A stretch of 64,000 bases of DNA, taken from assembly GCF_049676595.1 (NCBI RefSeq), contig NZ_CP187259.1, positions 744,001 to 808,000 of the forward strand, written 5' to 3'. The notes under the pieces are model-generated. The model worked only from the letters and a program-made list of their open reading frames with translations. It ran no database searches and was not told where the DNA came from. This DNA comes from Methanocella_A sp049676595 (GTDB lineage Archaea > Halobacteriota > Methanocellia > Methanocellales > Methanocellaceae). Position numbers and translations under genes: made by a program. Below, piece by piece: positions 42,713 through 50,988 of the stretch. Position 1 is the stretch's first letter. Each line of letters begins with the position of its first letter.

Positions 42713-43537
42713 TCACATCGCGTCCAGGAACCCGTGTTTCATCATCAGTTCCTCCAGCCTGTCCTGGGTCATGGGCTTCGGGACGACGAACATCTGGTTC
42801 TCGTCGATCGCCTTCGCGAGCTTCCGGTACTCGTTCGCCTGGCTGGCCGCGGGGTCGAAGTCGATGACCGTCTTCTTGTTAATCTCCGCCCGCTGAACGA
42901 TGTTGTCCCTCGGGACGAAGTGGATCATCTGGGTGCCGATCTCTTCGGCGACCGCCTTGACCAGGGCGTACTCGTTGTCCGCCTTACGGCTGTTGCAGAT
43001 GATGCCGCCCAGCCTGACGCCGCCGGTCTCGGCGTACTTCTTGATACCCTTGGCGATGTTGTTCGCCGCGTAGAGGGCCATCAGCTCGCCCGACGCCACG
43101 ATGTAGATCTCCCGGGCCTTGCCCTCCCTGATGGGCATGGCGAAGCCGCCGCAGACGACGTCGCCCAGCACGTCGTAGAAGACGTAGTCCAGGTCGTCGG
43201 TGTAAGCGCCGAGCTGCTCCAGCATGTTGATCGAGGTGATGATGCCTCTGCCCGCGCAGCCTACTCCCGGCTCGGGGCCGCCCGACTCCACGCAGCGGGT
43301 CTCCCCGAAGCCTGGCTTGAGGATGGCCTCGAGCTCGATGTCGTCGCCCTCGTCCCGCAGGGTGTCCAGCACCGTCTTCTGGTTCAGCCCGTGGAGCAGC
43401 AGCCTGGTGGAATCGGCTTTCGGGTCGCAGCCCACGACCATGACCTTCTTGCCCGACTCGGCCAGCGCAGCTACCGTGTTCTGCGTCGTGGTCGACTTGC
43501 CTATGCCGCCTTTTCCGTAAATTGCCACTTGTCGCAT
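42713..43537 (-). CDS. nifH: Nitrogenase iron protein
   Basis: 274 residues. P-loop YGKGGIGKSTTTQNTVAALA, switch region GCAGRGIITSINMLEQLGAY including the Arg used for ADP-ribosylation in some bacteria, and the Cys pair (GCAGRG and DVVCGGFAMPIREGKAREIY) that bridges the 4Fe-4S cluster of the dimer. GGAGA precedes the ATG. First gene of the nif operon after a leader of about 230 bases. Confidence 0.96.
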   Translation of the reverse strand: MRQVAIYGKGGIGKSTTTQNTVAALAESGKKVMVVGCDPKADSTRLLLHGLNQKTVLDTLRDEGDDIELEAILKPGFGETRCVESGGPEPGVGCAGRGIITSINMLEQLGAYTDDLDYVFYDVLGDVVCGGFAMPIREGKAREIYIVASGELMALYAANNIAKGIKKYAETGGVRLGGIICNSRKADNEYALVKAVAEEIGTQMIHFVPRDNIVQRAEINKKTVIDFDPAASQANEYRKLAKAIDENQMFVVPKPMTQDRLEELMMKHGFLDAM

Positions 43538-43770
43538 CGTTTAGTTCTCCTGATTTCAATAGCAGTTGTCTATCGCCATCTCAAGCGTAGCCGCAGGATT
43601 CCCGCACAGCCTCTCTCAACAGGCACAAGCCTCGGCGAGTTTGTTCAGGGATTGTACCCGGTCCGTTAAGACAGGGCACAACATCGGCGGTATAATTCCG
43701 GGCTTAAGCCGGCCTGCCGGTGCCGCATTGACCGTAGAGTGCGCGCTGTCGCATGGAACCTTGGACTTAC

Positions 43771-43784
43771 GGAAACTAACTTCC
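43771..43784. promoter_or_regulatory. NrpR-type operator GGAA-N6-TTCC
   Basis: GGAAACTAACTTCC fits exactly the GGAA-N6-TTCC operator bound by NrpR, the nitrogen repressor of Methanococcus and Methanosarcina. It lies just downstream of the nif TATA box on the minus strand, covering the expected transcription start. No second copy was noticed in the surrounding bases. Confidence 0.75.
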
Positions 43785-43792
43785 CTGTTCAA

Positions 43793-43803
43793 GTATTTAA
43801 ATG
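43793..43803 (-). promoter_or_regulatory. nif TATA box
   Basis: On the minus strand CATTTAAATAC, about 26 bases before the expected start at roughly 43771 and about 260 bases before nifH. The rest of 43538-44133 is a long leader and AT-rich DNA, in which AATTTATTTATATAA (about 44048-44062) may drive tspO on the plus strand; the frame at 43566-43847 looks non-coding. Confidence 0.65.
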
Positions 43804-44133
43804 TATGTTATGAAATATTAAGTATCATCAGCATAATTTTTTCTTAAAGAATCATATTCCCTACGATAAAACCGGTGTATGTTGGCGATGTAATTAAAAC
43901 ATTTATGAGATATTCATACGTTACATAATACACTATACCGGTAAAATTGTTATAATAATATTTACTGATACAGTTTATTTTCAATTATTAGAATATTAAG
44001 CTTATTCTAGGCGATTTTACAACTCGATATAATACATGACACATAGACAATTTATTTATATAAAAATGGCTGATTATGTTGGTTACCTATTTAGCCCTGT
44101 CCTCTCATATGAAAATTCATAAAGGGATTTCAC

Positions 44134-44613
44134 ATGGACCGCACTGACTGGGTGAAACTCGCCGCATCACTGGCAATCTGCTTCGTTGCCGCGCTTCTCG
44201 GGTCGATTCCCATCAGCCTGGCCGATGGGGTCGCCTGGCAGAACACGCTTGACAAGCCGTTTTTCGCCCCGCCCGACTGGCTGTTCGGGCCGGCGTGGAC
44301 CTTGCTCTTCATCCTCATGGCCGTGGCGCTGTTCCTGGTCTGGAGAAAGTGGCCGGCTGAAGGGACGAAGCTGGCGTTAGGCCTGTTTGCCGTGCAGATA
44401 GTGCTGAACGTGCTCTGGAACTACATCTTCTTCGGCGGGCGGATGATCTTCGGCGGGCTGATCGAGATAGTAGTGCTGCTGGTGGCGATAGCGGCTACCA
44501 CCTGGGCGTTCTACAAGGTCGACAGGCGGGCGGCGTACCTGATGGTGCCTTATCTGTTGTGGGTATGCTTTGCCACGGCGCTGAACGCCGGGATATGGCT
44601 GCTCAATCGGTAG
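44134..44613 (+). CDS. tspO: TspO/MBR-family membrane protein
   Basis: 159 residues, five predicted membrane segments. Family motifs: the Pro-rich loop DKPFFAPPDWLFGPAWTLLF and the helix QIVLNVLWNYIFFGGRM. TspO proteins bind porphyrins and sterols and are linked with stress and tetrapyrrole handling. GGGAT lies before the ATG. Single gene; no tetrapyrrole genes adjacent. Confidence 0.93.
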   Translation: MDRTDWVKLAASLAICFVAALLGSIPISLADGVAWQNTLDKPFFAPPDWLFGPAWTLLFILMAVALFLVWRKWPAEGTKLALGLFAVQIVLNVLWNYIFFGGRMIFGGLIEIVVLLVAIAATTWAFYKVDRRAAYLMVPYLLWVCFATALNAGIWLLNR

Positions 44614-44667
44614 CCTGTTTTTTCTCTCTAAACGCAGGATAGAAATATCTCCTCTCTCATAATGACT

Positions 44668-44696
44668 CTATGACTAATACGGTCATTTAGTCATAG
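44668..44696. repeat. Perfect 10 bp inverted repeat before methyltransferase
   Basis: CTATGACTAA and TTAGTCATAG flank nine bases and end 7 bases before the ATG at 44704. Could be a repressor site or a leader hairpin that affects translation. Confidence 0.7.
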
Positions 44697-44703
44697 TGAT
44701 ATT

Positions 44704-45267
44704 ATGGGCGAAATACCATCGATAGGGCTCACCGAGAGCCAGATGAGGGCATTAGACAGCTCCTGGAGGGGCTGGTTCCTGAAAAACCAGGAGCTGCGGA
44801 TCATGCGCAAGATGCTGCGGAAGGCCGGCATCAGCTTGCAGGGCAAGGTAATCATGGACGCGGGCTGCGGGTCCGGCCTCGGCACAAAATTCCTGCTGGA
44901 AACGTTCTCGCCATCGAAGATGATCGCCTTCGACTACATGCCCGAGCAGGTCGAGCTGGCGAAAACCAAGGGCCTGCCAGTGGGCTTCTACGTAGGCGAC
45001 ATGCGGCGGCTCGATCTACCTGCTAATAGCCTCGATGCCTGCTTTGCCATCACCGTCCTGCACCACATACCTGACTGGCAGAAAGCAGTGAAGGAGGCGG
45101 CGCGCATGCTCCGCAAGGGTGGAGTGTTCCTGGTGGAGGAACCGCAGGAAGATACCTTCGGCTGGGCGAAGTTCGAGGCTGCGGCGAAGGCTAATGGATT
45201 CGAGATACTGGATAAGCGGTATAGCGTGCCGTTGGTGATGCGCAGCTACCTGTGCCGGAAGCTATAA
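44704..45267 (+). CDS. SAM-dependent methyltransferase
   Basis: 187 residues. Class I methyltransferase: motif I VIMDAGCGSGLGTKFLLETF, then MIAFDYMPEQVELAKTKGLP (motif II), LDACFAITVLHHIPDWQKAV (motif IV) and ARMLRKGGVFLVEEPQED (motif V). Short length and the N-terminal ESQMRALDSSWRGWF suggest a small UbiE/MenG-like or arsenite methyltransferase-like enzyme, but no Cys-rich arsenic-binding site is seen. Substrate unknown. An inverted repeat lies directly upstream. Confidence 0.85.
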   Translation: MGEIPSIGLTESQMRALDSSWRGWFLKNQELRIMRKMLRKAGISLQGKVIMDAGCGSGLGTKFLLETFSPSKMIAFDYMPEQVELAKTKGLPVGFYVGDMRRLDLPANSLDACFAITVLHHIPDWQKAVKEAARMLRKGGVFLVEEPQEDTFGWAKFEAAAKANGFEILDKRYSVPLVMRSYLCRKL

Positions 45268-45300
45268 AATAATTGTTGTATAAGTGAATGAGAAGGCAGA

Positions 45301-45400
45301 CGAACGCTGCGCTGTGCTGACGTCACAGATTCCACAGATTGTGACAGAATCCACAGATTTCGATGGATTGCACAGATGAAGCCGATTCCACAGATTACAA
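45301..45400. repeat. CACAGATT repeat block with shared 17-mer end
   Basis: Begins CGAACGCTGCGCTGTGC, identical (inverted) to the end of the repeat at 50811-50827, then repeats CCACAGATT and TCCACAGATT in direct and altered form with AATCCACAGATT and GATTGCACAGATG. No gene; it underlies the upstream extension of the TetR frame. Confidence 0.7.
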
Positions 45401-45416
45401 GCTGGATAGTGTAAAG

Positions 45417-46013
45417 ATGGCCAGAAAATTTTCGGATGAAGATCGTGCGGAAGTCCGCCGGAAGATCATGCAGGAGGGCAGGACGCTCTTCGCCCGGCAC
45501 GGGGTGAGGAAGACGACTATCGATGAGATCGCCCGTGCGACGGAGATCGGTAAGGGGACTGTCTATCTCTTCTTTCCCTCGAAAGAGGACCTGGTCTTCG
45601 AGCTGATCCGGGAGGAATACCAGGCCTATGGGGTTCTGGTCGACAGGCTGGCGCAGATGCCCAAGGTGACTCCGGCAGATGTCCGGGAGGCGCTGCGAGA
45701 GCTGTTCGTGATGCTCGGCAGGAGCCCGCTGCTGCAGACTCTGTACGACTCCGGGGAGAGCGACGAGATCAGCCGTATCCTGTCGAAGGAGAAGCAGAGC
45801 GAGCACGAGCAGGACGAGGAGTGCTTTTTCAACGAGCTGTTCGAGGTTTTGAGAAACAAAGGTTACTCTCCGAAGCATGGGCCTGAGGTTATCCGGGGGC
45901 TCTTCCATGTTGTCTGGCTGGCAGTCATGAACAAAGAGCGGATTTACGGGGATACTCCGGTGGTCGAAGACCTGCTGATAGATATGCTGAGCAGGGAGAT
46001 TACGGGCCGGTAA
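45417..46013 (+). CDS. TetR-family transcriptional regulator
   Basis: Start at the ATG of MARKFSDEDRAEVRRKIMQE; the longer frame runs into the repeat block and is not believed. 198 residues. HTH: RKTTIDEIARATEIGKGTVY followed by LFFPSKEDLVFELIREEYQA, the TetR signature. C-terminal ligand domain with acidic helices. Neighbours are a methyltransferase and a surface protein, so the target is unclear. Effector unknown. Confidence 0.92.
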   Translation: MARKFSDEDRAEVRRKIMQEGRTLFARHGVRKTTIDEIARATEIGKGTVYLFFPSKEDLVFELIREEYQAYGVLVDRLAQMPKVTPADVREALRELFVMLGRSPLLQTLYDSGESDEISRILSKEKQSEHEQDEECFFNELFEVLRNKGYSPKHGPEVIRGLFHVVWLAVMNKERIYGDTPVVEDLLIDMLSREITGR

Positions 46014-46132
46014 GACTGGCTTCCGTAAGCCTGCCGTTACTGGCATGACCTTTACTGAGGTTAAGCAAATATACCACCTGTCTACTATCTAACTATCAAC
46101 CTGTCAATTTTTATCGAAGAGGTTATGGTGGT

Positions 46133-47146
46133 ATGAACTTCAAGCATATTTTCACGAAGGCCCGCAGGCCTTTACTGGTATCGATCGCTTTAGCCGTGCT
46201 GCTCATCTTCTCGGCTCAGGCCGCCTGCGCCGGCGGCTTCACCGTCGACCTGAAAGTCGATCCTACGAGCGTCTCCGTGAATTCGACTACTACAGTCACG
46301 ATGTACGTCCACGACACGGACCAGCCCACAATGAAGTTCAAGGGCGCGCTGGTTAATCTCACGGTGATCCATCCTTCGGGCAGCGTGGAATACTTTGAAA
46401 AGTCCGCCAACGATAGCGGCATGTTTACGTTACCGTTCAAGGCGACGGAAGCTGGGACATACACTTTCCAGGCTAAGGCGGACTATGTTTACACCGGCCA
46501 GTATGGCTTACCTGCAGGCATGGCGTCCGATACCTCCGATATGGTTATGCTGACCTCCAAAGCGGGCATTAACTTCCCCGGCGGTATTGTCCGGCCTACG
46601 AATTTTGTCATAATCACACCTGTGGCCAACGCTACGCCTACTGCTCAGGCGGCAACACCGACGCCTTCTCAGGCGACTCCAACCCCGCAGGCCGGAACGC
46701 CCACTCCTGTAGCAGGTACCTCTGATGTCGTTGCGCCGGTGACGACGCTGAACCTGACCGGCAACGCAACGGGGGCCGGAGAGTATACCGGGGACGTAGT
46801 TTGCGCGCTCGCTGCCCGGGATAACGAGGGCGGCAGTGACGTCACCTTTACCCAGTACAGCTTCGACGGGTCGAGCTGGTTCCTTTACCAGCAGCCGTTC
46901 TCGGTTGTGAAGCCGGGTATGACGACCGTCTACTACCGGTCTGTGGATAACGCCGGCAACGTCGAGGTAGCGAACGTGAAGGCCATCGTCATCGCCGAAG
47001 CGGCCCAGGTGCCCACAGCGACCCCGTCGCCGTCACCCTCCGCCACCGCCCAGGCCACGCCAGGATTCGCTGTGAGCATCACTGCCATTGCGCTGATCGG
47101 GCTGGCAGCAGTGCTCCTCATCGCCGGAAGTTCAGATAAAAAATAA
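46133..47146 (+). CDS. Surface protein with Ig-like domains and PGF-CTERM-like end
   Basis: 337 residues. Signal peptide (PLLVSIALAVLLIFSAQAAC). Region 35-150 resembles an Ig-like beta-sandwich (VDLKVDPTSVSVNSTTTVTM, TDQPTMKFKGALVNLTVIHP), then a Thr/Pro linker (TPTPSQATPTPQAGTPTP), a second domain with FTQYSFDGSSWFLYQQPFSV typical of bacterial Ig-like fold, a second linker, and an end ATPGFAVSITAIALIGLAAV followed by charged residues, a PGF-CTERM-like signal for archaeosortase. Likely an S-layer-associated or adhesive protein. Confidence 0.85.
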   Translation: MNFKHIFTKARRPLLVSIALAVLLIFSAQAACAGGFTVDLKVDPTSVSVNSTTTVTMYVHDTDQPTMKFKGALVNLTVIHPSGSVEYFEKSANDSGMFTLPFKATEAGTYTFQAKADYVYTGQYGLPAGMASDTSDMVMLTSKAGINFPGGIVRPTNFVIITPVANATPTAQAATPTPSQATPTPQAGTPTPVAGTSDVVAPVTTLNLTGNATGAGEYTGDVVCALAARDNEGGSDVTFTQYSFDGSSWFLYQQPFSVVKPGMTTVYYRSVDNAGNVEVANVKAIVIAEAAQVPTATPSPSPSATAQATPGFAVSITAIALIGLAAVLLIAGSSDKK

Positions 47147-47151
47147 AAATG

Positions 47152-47177
47152 GTTTTTCTTTTCCTTTTCTCATTTTT
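47152..47177 (+). terminator. Oligo-T terminator
   Basis: TTTTTCTTTTCCTTTTCTCATTTTT directly after the surface protein gene, matching archaeal T-rich termination. It also lies at the 3' end of the oppositely oriented gene at 47190. Confidence 0.6.
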
Positions 47178-47189
47178 AAAGTCGTTTAT

Positions 47190-47513
47190 CTAGTAGTAGC
47201 CCTGTGTCATCATCTGGGGCACGCACTGCTGCCTGTACTGGTCGTAGTAGTAGCCGTACGGGCACGACTGCTGGAAGCCGCCGTAAGGGTAGGTCTGCTG
47301 ATATGGCTGCTGCATAAACTGCTGCTGCCCGTATATGCCTCCGCTATACGGGTACTGCTGTGGGTACTGCTGCCCGTACAGGCCCGAGCCGAACTGCGAG
47401 TACTGGCTTCCGTACAGCTGCGCTTCAGCCGAGGTCATCAGCGCCGGGACTACCAGCACGGATGCCACCAGCAGCGCAATAAGCGCTTTCCAGATTACGA
47501 TTTTTAGTCTCAT
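47190..47513 (-). CDS. Secreted Gln/Tyr-rich low-complexity protein
   Basis: 107 residues. Signal peptide (KALIALLVASVLVVPALMTS, then AEA). Mature part is almost wholly Gln, Tyr, Pro and Gly (YGQQYPQQYPYSGGIYGQQQ) with two Cys near the C-terminus (SCPYGYYYDQYRQQCVPQMM). The composition is prion-like and might form fibres or films. No family recognised. Convergent to the surface protein at 46133, with a T-rich run between. Confidence 0.75.
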   Translation of the reverse strand: MRLKIVIWKALIALLVASVLVVPALMTSAEAQLYGSQYSQFGSGLYGQQYPQQYPYSGGIYGQQQFMQQPYQQTYPYGGFQQSCPYGYYYDQYRQQCVPQMMTQGYY

Positions 47514-47682
47514 GTCAATTCCACCATTTTCGATGTGGTGTTCGTGACCCGGGATAAAAGAATTGAGCCTCGGATGAGTGCGGAAATGCCGGGTATGTAT
47601 GTTAGATGCTGATACTCGGAACTTTTACAAGCAATTACTTTAAAGATACAATTCATAATAACGTGAAAGGAGCCGAGCAGAT

Positions 47683-48531
47683 ATGACTAAAGCCATCGAC
47701 TGGGAAGCCGCCATTAACACCCGCCGGTCCGTCCGGAGCTACGAGATGCGTCCTGTGGAAGAGAAGACGATGTCCGATCTCACTGATTTCGTGAACTCGG
47801 GCATGAACCTCCCCTTCCAGCACAACGTCAAGGTACGCTTTTTCAAGGCCACGCCGGGCAGCAGGCTTTACACAGTGAAGATGGCGCCTCCCGACAACGT
47901 GGCGTTTATGGCGAACACGGACATCAAGTCGATATCGGCAGCAGGCTTCGTCGGGGAGATGGTGATCCTCTACGCGACCGCCCTTGGGCTGGCAACCTGC
48001 TGGTACGGCCATTATACCATGGCTGAGCTGGAGCGGCTGATGCCCCACCTCGGGGAAGCCGGGAAGCAGCCTCAGCCAAAATGGGGCTACGGCAGCGGCA
48101 CAGTGCCCGGCGAGCGGGCCATCTGCATAACTCCGTTAGGGTACTGGGAAAAGGGTGGCATCAGGCTGATGGACCGGATGACCGGGGCCTTCATCAGCTA
48201 CAAGCGCAAGCCCCTCGGAGAACTGCTGGAAGGGGGCGTAAAAGAAGCGGACCTGCCCCAGGATATTGCGTATGCGATCGACCTCGCCCGAAAAGCCCCT
48301 TCGGCCGCCAACAGCCAGCACTGGCGCTTTACTGTTTCGCCGGACTTCAAAACTATCTCCGTCGCCATGCCCGTCGGCTACAAGCATCTCAAGTGGGAGC
48401 ACCCCGACGTCGACATCGGCATATGTGCCTGCCATTTCTGGCTGGGGCTGGGGCTGAAAAGCGTGGGCTGCAAGGTCTCTTTAAACGAAGAACAGGGACG
48501 TGTAGTGTGGCGGTTCGAGACCGACCGGTAA
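47683..48531 (+). CDS. Nitroreductase-family protein
   Basis: 282 residues, the TM1586-like double form of nitroreductase: NTRRSVRSYEMRPVEEKTMS at the start gives FMN contacts, AAGFVGEMVILYATALGLAT the helical core, DLARKAPSAANSQHWRFTVS a second nitroreductase-like repeat, and SVAMPVGYKHLKWEHPDVDI the end. Binds FMN and reduces unknown substrates. GGAG lies before the ATG. No operon partners. Confidence 0.86.
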   Translation: MTKAIDWEAAINTRRSVRSYEMRPVEEKTMSDLTDFVNSGMNLPFQHNVKVRFFKATPGSRLYTVKMAPPDNVAFMANTDIKSISAAGFVGEMVILYATALGLATCWYGHYTMAELERLMPHLGEAGKQPQPKWGYGSGTVPGERAICITPLGYWEKGGIRLMDRMTGAFISYKRKPLGELLEGGVKEADLPQDIAYAIDLARKAPSAANSQHWRFTVSPDFKTISVAMPVGYKHLKWEHPDVDIGICACHFWLGLGLKSVGCKVSLNEEQGRVVWRFETDR

Positions 48532-48726
48532 CACCGAAGAGCTGTTGACGTCGCACTTTATTACCTGCTTCAAACAGCTTGCTTTACGGTCCCAGGACTT
48601 CGGAGGTATTTTGGGCCTGTTTGTACCCTGGAGCTTCCGCTTTACTACTTGACTCATGCTTTTTAGTATGCCCGACTTCGAGAGCAGCCCTGCCGAAGGC
48701 AGCCCATCCCCCTCATTAATACTCTG

Positions 48727-48761
48727 GCCGGCCATCAGGCCGGCACCGACCATAAGGTCGG
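48727..48761 (-). terminator. Tandem hairpins after YHS gene
   Basis: Two hairpins side by side: CCGACC / GGTCGG with a four-base loop, and GCCGGCC / GGCCGGC with a four-base loop, right after the YHS stop on the minus strand. No long U tract. Sequence between 48532 and 48726 shows no gene I trust. Confidence 0.45.
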
Positions 48762-48923
48762 CTACATCATCATGGCTGCCGGAGTGGCGTATTTATCGCG
48801 GTTCTTGTCGAACTGCTCCCTGCACGCCTCGGAGCAGAAGTAGAAGGTATGGTCTTTATACTTCTCGGTCGCAGCTGCGCTGTCCTTGCTTATCGTCATG
48901 CCGCACACGGGGTCTCTCGCCAT
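48762..48923 (-). CDS. YHS-domain protein, 53 aa
   Basis: Short frame starting MARDPVCGMTISKDSAAATE with GGTGAT 4 bases before the ATG. It carries the YHS pattern: DPVCGM, then HTFYFCSEACREQFDKNRDK, with Cys ligands for a metal. YHS domains are found alone or on heavy-metal ATPases and bind Cu or related metals. Too short to appear in most gene lists, but the motif is complete. Confidence 0.85.
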   Translation of the reverse strand: MARDPVCGMTISKDSAAATEKYKDHTFYFCSEACREQFDKNRDKYATPAAMMM

Positions 48924-49043
48924 CTTATCACCATGCACACTCGCGTATGCGGGCTAAAAAAGTAATTCCGGGATATCGTCGATATCGCGGAGATCTATTA
49001 TATCCGAGTTCGTCACCGGGCGGCGAAGTAATGTAAAAAATGT

Positions 49044-49748
49044 TCAGTCAGTCCTGGCCGTATAGTACAGCCAGAACAGCGCCAGCGCCAGGGGAGTGAA
49101 TTCTGCCACGTACGCGATCATCGAGTAGCTCGAGCTCTGGATGACCACCAGCATGATCATCGGCAGCATCCACACCATGGTGAGCACCGTGGCGATAATG
49201 CTGGCATTCCGGCGCTCGAAAACGCTGTTGAGAAGGGGCAGCAGGTAGCCCGCGCCGGCGAGCATCAGCACGATGGCAAAGTGGATTCCGAGGACCAGCA
49301 GGATGGCGACGTGTTGCCAGTTCGTGGCAGCGCTGAGGCCCTGCACGTTCCCGCCGGCGATCGAGTAGATTCCGGGGCCGATCAGCTCTACCATCAGGGG
49401 TATCAGGATGGCGACGGGGTACCAGTGGAGGTTCTTTTTCCACTTGCCCAGGATGGCGAACTTTTCCTTGAGCTGGCCGATCCGGTTTTCGGGGGGCATC
49501 AGGGCGACCACGACGATCCACATGCCGGTCATCGCCGCGATGTAAAGGAAAAAGCCGACGATGTCGCCGGTTATATTCAGCTTGTAGGGGTCGATCAGAC
49601 CTTTAGCCGACATCAGAAGTGGTATCCAGCAGGTCCACGAGAACATTACGCTGATCATTACTAAGGTCTGCACTTTTTCCAGCGGGCCTTCAGTTATGGT
49701 TTCCGCAGGTTGGGCTGGAATCTTATCCAGCAGGGTATTTTCAAACAT
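49044..49748 (-). CDS. Membrane protein, about six helices
   Basis: 234 residues. Hydrophobic segments include VQTLVMISVMFSWTCWIPLL, IVGFFLYIAAMTGMWIVVVA, WYPVAILIPLMVELIGPGIY, VAILLVLGIHFAIVLMLAGA, ASIIATVLTMVWMLPMIMLV and IAYVAEFTPLALALFWLYYT. No known family motif was identified; a CPBP-type relation is possible but conserved EExxR and HxxxN residues are not seen. No neighbours in the same direction. Confidence 0.75.
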   Translation of the reverse strand: MFENTLLDKIPAQPAETITEGPLEKVQTLVMISVMFSWTCWIPLLMSAKGLIDPYKLNITGDIVGFFLYIAAMTGMWIVVVALMPPENRIGQLKEKFAILGKWKKNLHWYPVAILIPLMVELIGPGIYSIAGGNVQGLSAATNWQHVAILLVLGIHFAIVLMLAGAGYLLPLLNSVFERRNASIIATVLTMVWMLPMIMLVVIQSSSYSMIAYVAEFTPLALALFWLYYTARTD

Positions 49749-49949
49749 GGCAAATTAAGCTCCGCTTAAAGGGATGCCTGATTGTCTCCCCTCATTACCG
49801 CATCTACTATTTAACGGTTATTACGAGTCTGTCCTCTCGTCCCTGCCCTGGCCGTTGGCTATATATCTCTCTGCCGCCTAACGTCTGCTTAATCGGTGCC
49901 AGGCTAGTACAATCGGCCTGCCGCCCCGGCAGGGCCTGTAACCAGGGGT

Positions 49950-50639
49950 ATGAGTCACGTGAACGCCACCAAAGTTTTTCTAGCGGCCACCATAATCGCC
50001 GCCATGCTACTATGCTCTGGCTGCATCTTCTGCTGCGGCCTCGACAGCCAGCTGAGTAAGTACAAAAAATCCGTTACCGCCCTGAGCCTTCCCGATACTG
50101 TCGCCATCGGCGGCGAGGAGTACCGGCTGGCGGATACTGACGCCCGGCTCGATCGTGCGGCCGTAAAGGCGGGCATCATCGAAGTCCTCGGGGAGCTTGC
50201 GTATCCCCGCAAAGACGTCGAGGCCGCCACCGATCAGGCCATAGACTCCGCGGGCATCTACGAGTACAAATACTTCAACTACACCGGGAGTTCCAAGGCA
50301 AAGACCTTCGGCGTTTACGTGGCGAAGACCAGCAGCCCCTTCACCGTCACGACCGGCTTCGAGTCGCTCCGGCAACTGCTGGACTCTTCGCTCTGGTTCA
50401 TCAACAATCCAAATTACAACTGGGGTGGAGTCAACAACGTCACCTATGCGGGGAGCTCTACACTCGGCGACGGCAGCGAGAAATACCAGGCCGACGTCTT
50501 CGGCCAGGGCAGCTACACCGTCGTGGTCAAGTACAGTAACCTGTACGTGCTCGCCTATTCCTTCGAATCCTTCGAGGTCGCCGAGGAGGCGGCCAGGATG
50601 GCGATCAGACAGATCGATGTAGCAGCTGCCGAACCGTGA
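49950..50639 (+). CDS. Lipoprotein of unknown function
   Basis: 229 residues. Signal and lipobox: FLAATIIAAMLLCSGCIFCC. The mature part has no known domain; segments KAKTFGVYVAKTSSPFTVTT and GSSTLGDGSEKYQADVFGQG suggest a small beta-rich fold. The start has no clear ribosome site; an initiation at 49950 fits the signal peptide. Downstream lies an inverted repeat block. Confidence 0.75.
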   Translation: MSHVNATKVFLAATIIAAMLLCSGCIFCCGLDSQLSKYKKSVTALSLPDTVAIGGEEYRLADTDARLDRAAVKAGIIEVLGELAYPRKDVEAATDQAIDSAGIYEYKYFNYTGSSKAKTFGVYVAKTSSPFTVTTGFESLRQLLDSSLWFINNPNYNWGGVNNVTYAGSSTLGDGSEKYQADVFGQGSYTVVVKYSNLYVLAYSFESFEVAEEAARMAIRQIDVAAAEP

Positions 50640-50667
50640 ACCTTAGGCTCTATCTAAAGAGCAGCCT

Positions 50668-50827
50668 ACGCTGCGCTGTGCTTCAACACGGAGGACACGG
50701 AGGACACGGAGGTCACGAAGGTTGGTTAAGGACACAAAGGTGTCGTGTCAAAGGGCTTTTACCTTCGTGTCCTCCGTGTCCTTCGTGTCCTCCGTGCCCT
50801 TTGTGTTAATGCACAGCGCAGCGTTCG
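50668..50827. repeat. CACGGAGGA inverted repeat block
   Basis: Left arm repeats ACACGGAGGAC, right arm its inverse (GTCCTCCGTGTCCTTCGTGT). The block is flanked by inverted end sequences ACGCTGCGCTGTGC (50668) and GCACAGCGCAGCGTTCG (50811-50827); the latter is the exact inverse of 45301-45317. Whole region 50640-50860 shows no gene. Confidence 0.85.
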
Positions 50828-50914
50828 CCCATCAGATCAAGGTTTTTACTCTCTACTGTAGGTGATTGCTTTTTGGCCGGAGAGCCTTAAAGCCCGCTGG
50901 AAAATTTTGTAAGC

Positions 50915-50926
50915 CTTTTTATATCC
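50915..50926 (+). promoter_or_regulatory. TATA box of htrA
   Basis: CTTTTTATATCC predicts transcription from about 50945, after the first 26 codons of the longest reading frame. This argues that the true start is later. Confidence 0.6.
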
Positions 50927-50988
50927 AGCCTTCCATACGATTACTCTACGGAGGCTTTACTATTATACCGGTTGATGAGGAGCTGCTT

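Noticed and set aside
43566..43847. 93-codon frame in the nif leader
   Set aside because: Covers the nif promoter and operator, has no motif and no ribosome site; likely chance.
45363..45416. Longer N-terminus of the TetR gene
   Set aside because: The added residues are encoded by the CACAGATT repeat block and precede a normal TetR start.
48481..48753. Possible remnant of an IS200/IS605-type element
   Set aside because: The weak resemblance is limited to short words; no transposase motif or clear ends could be shown.
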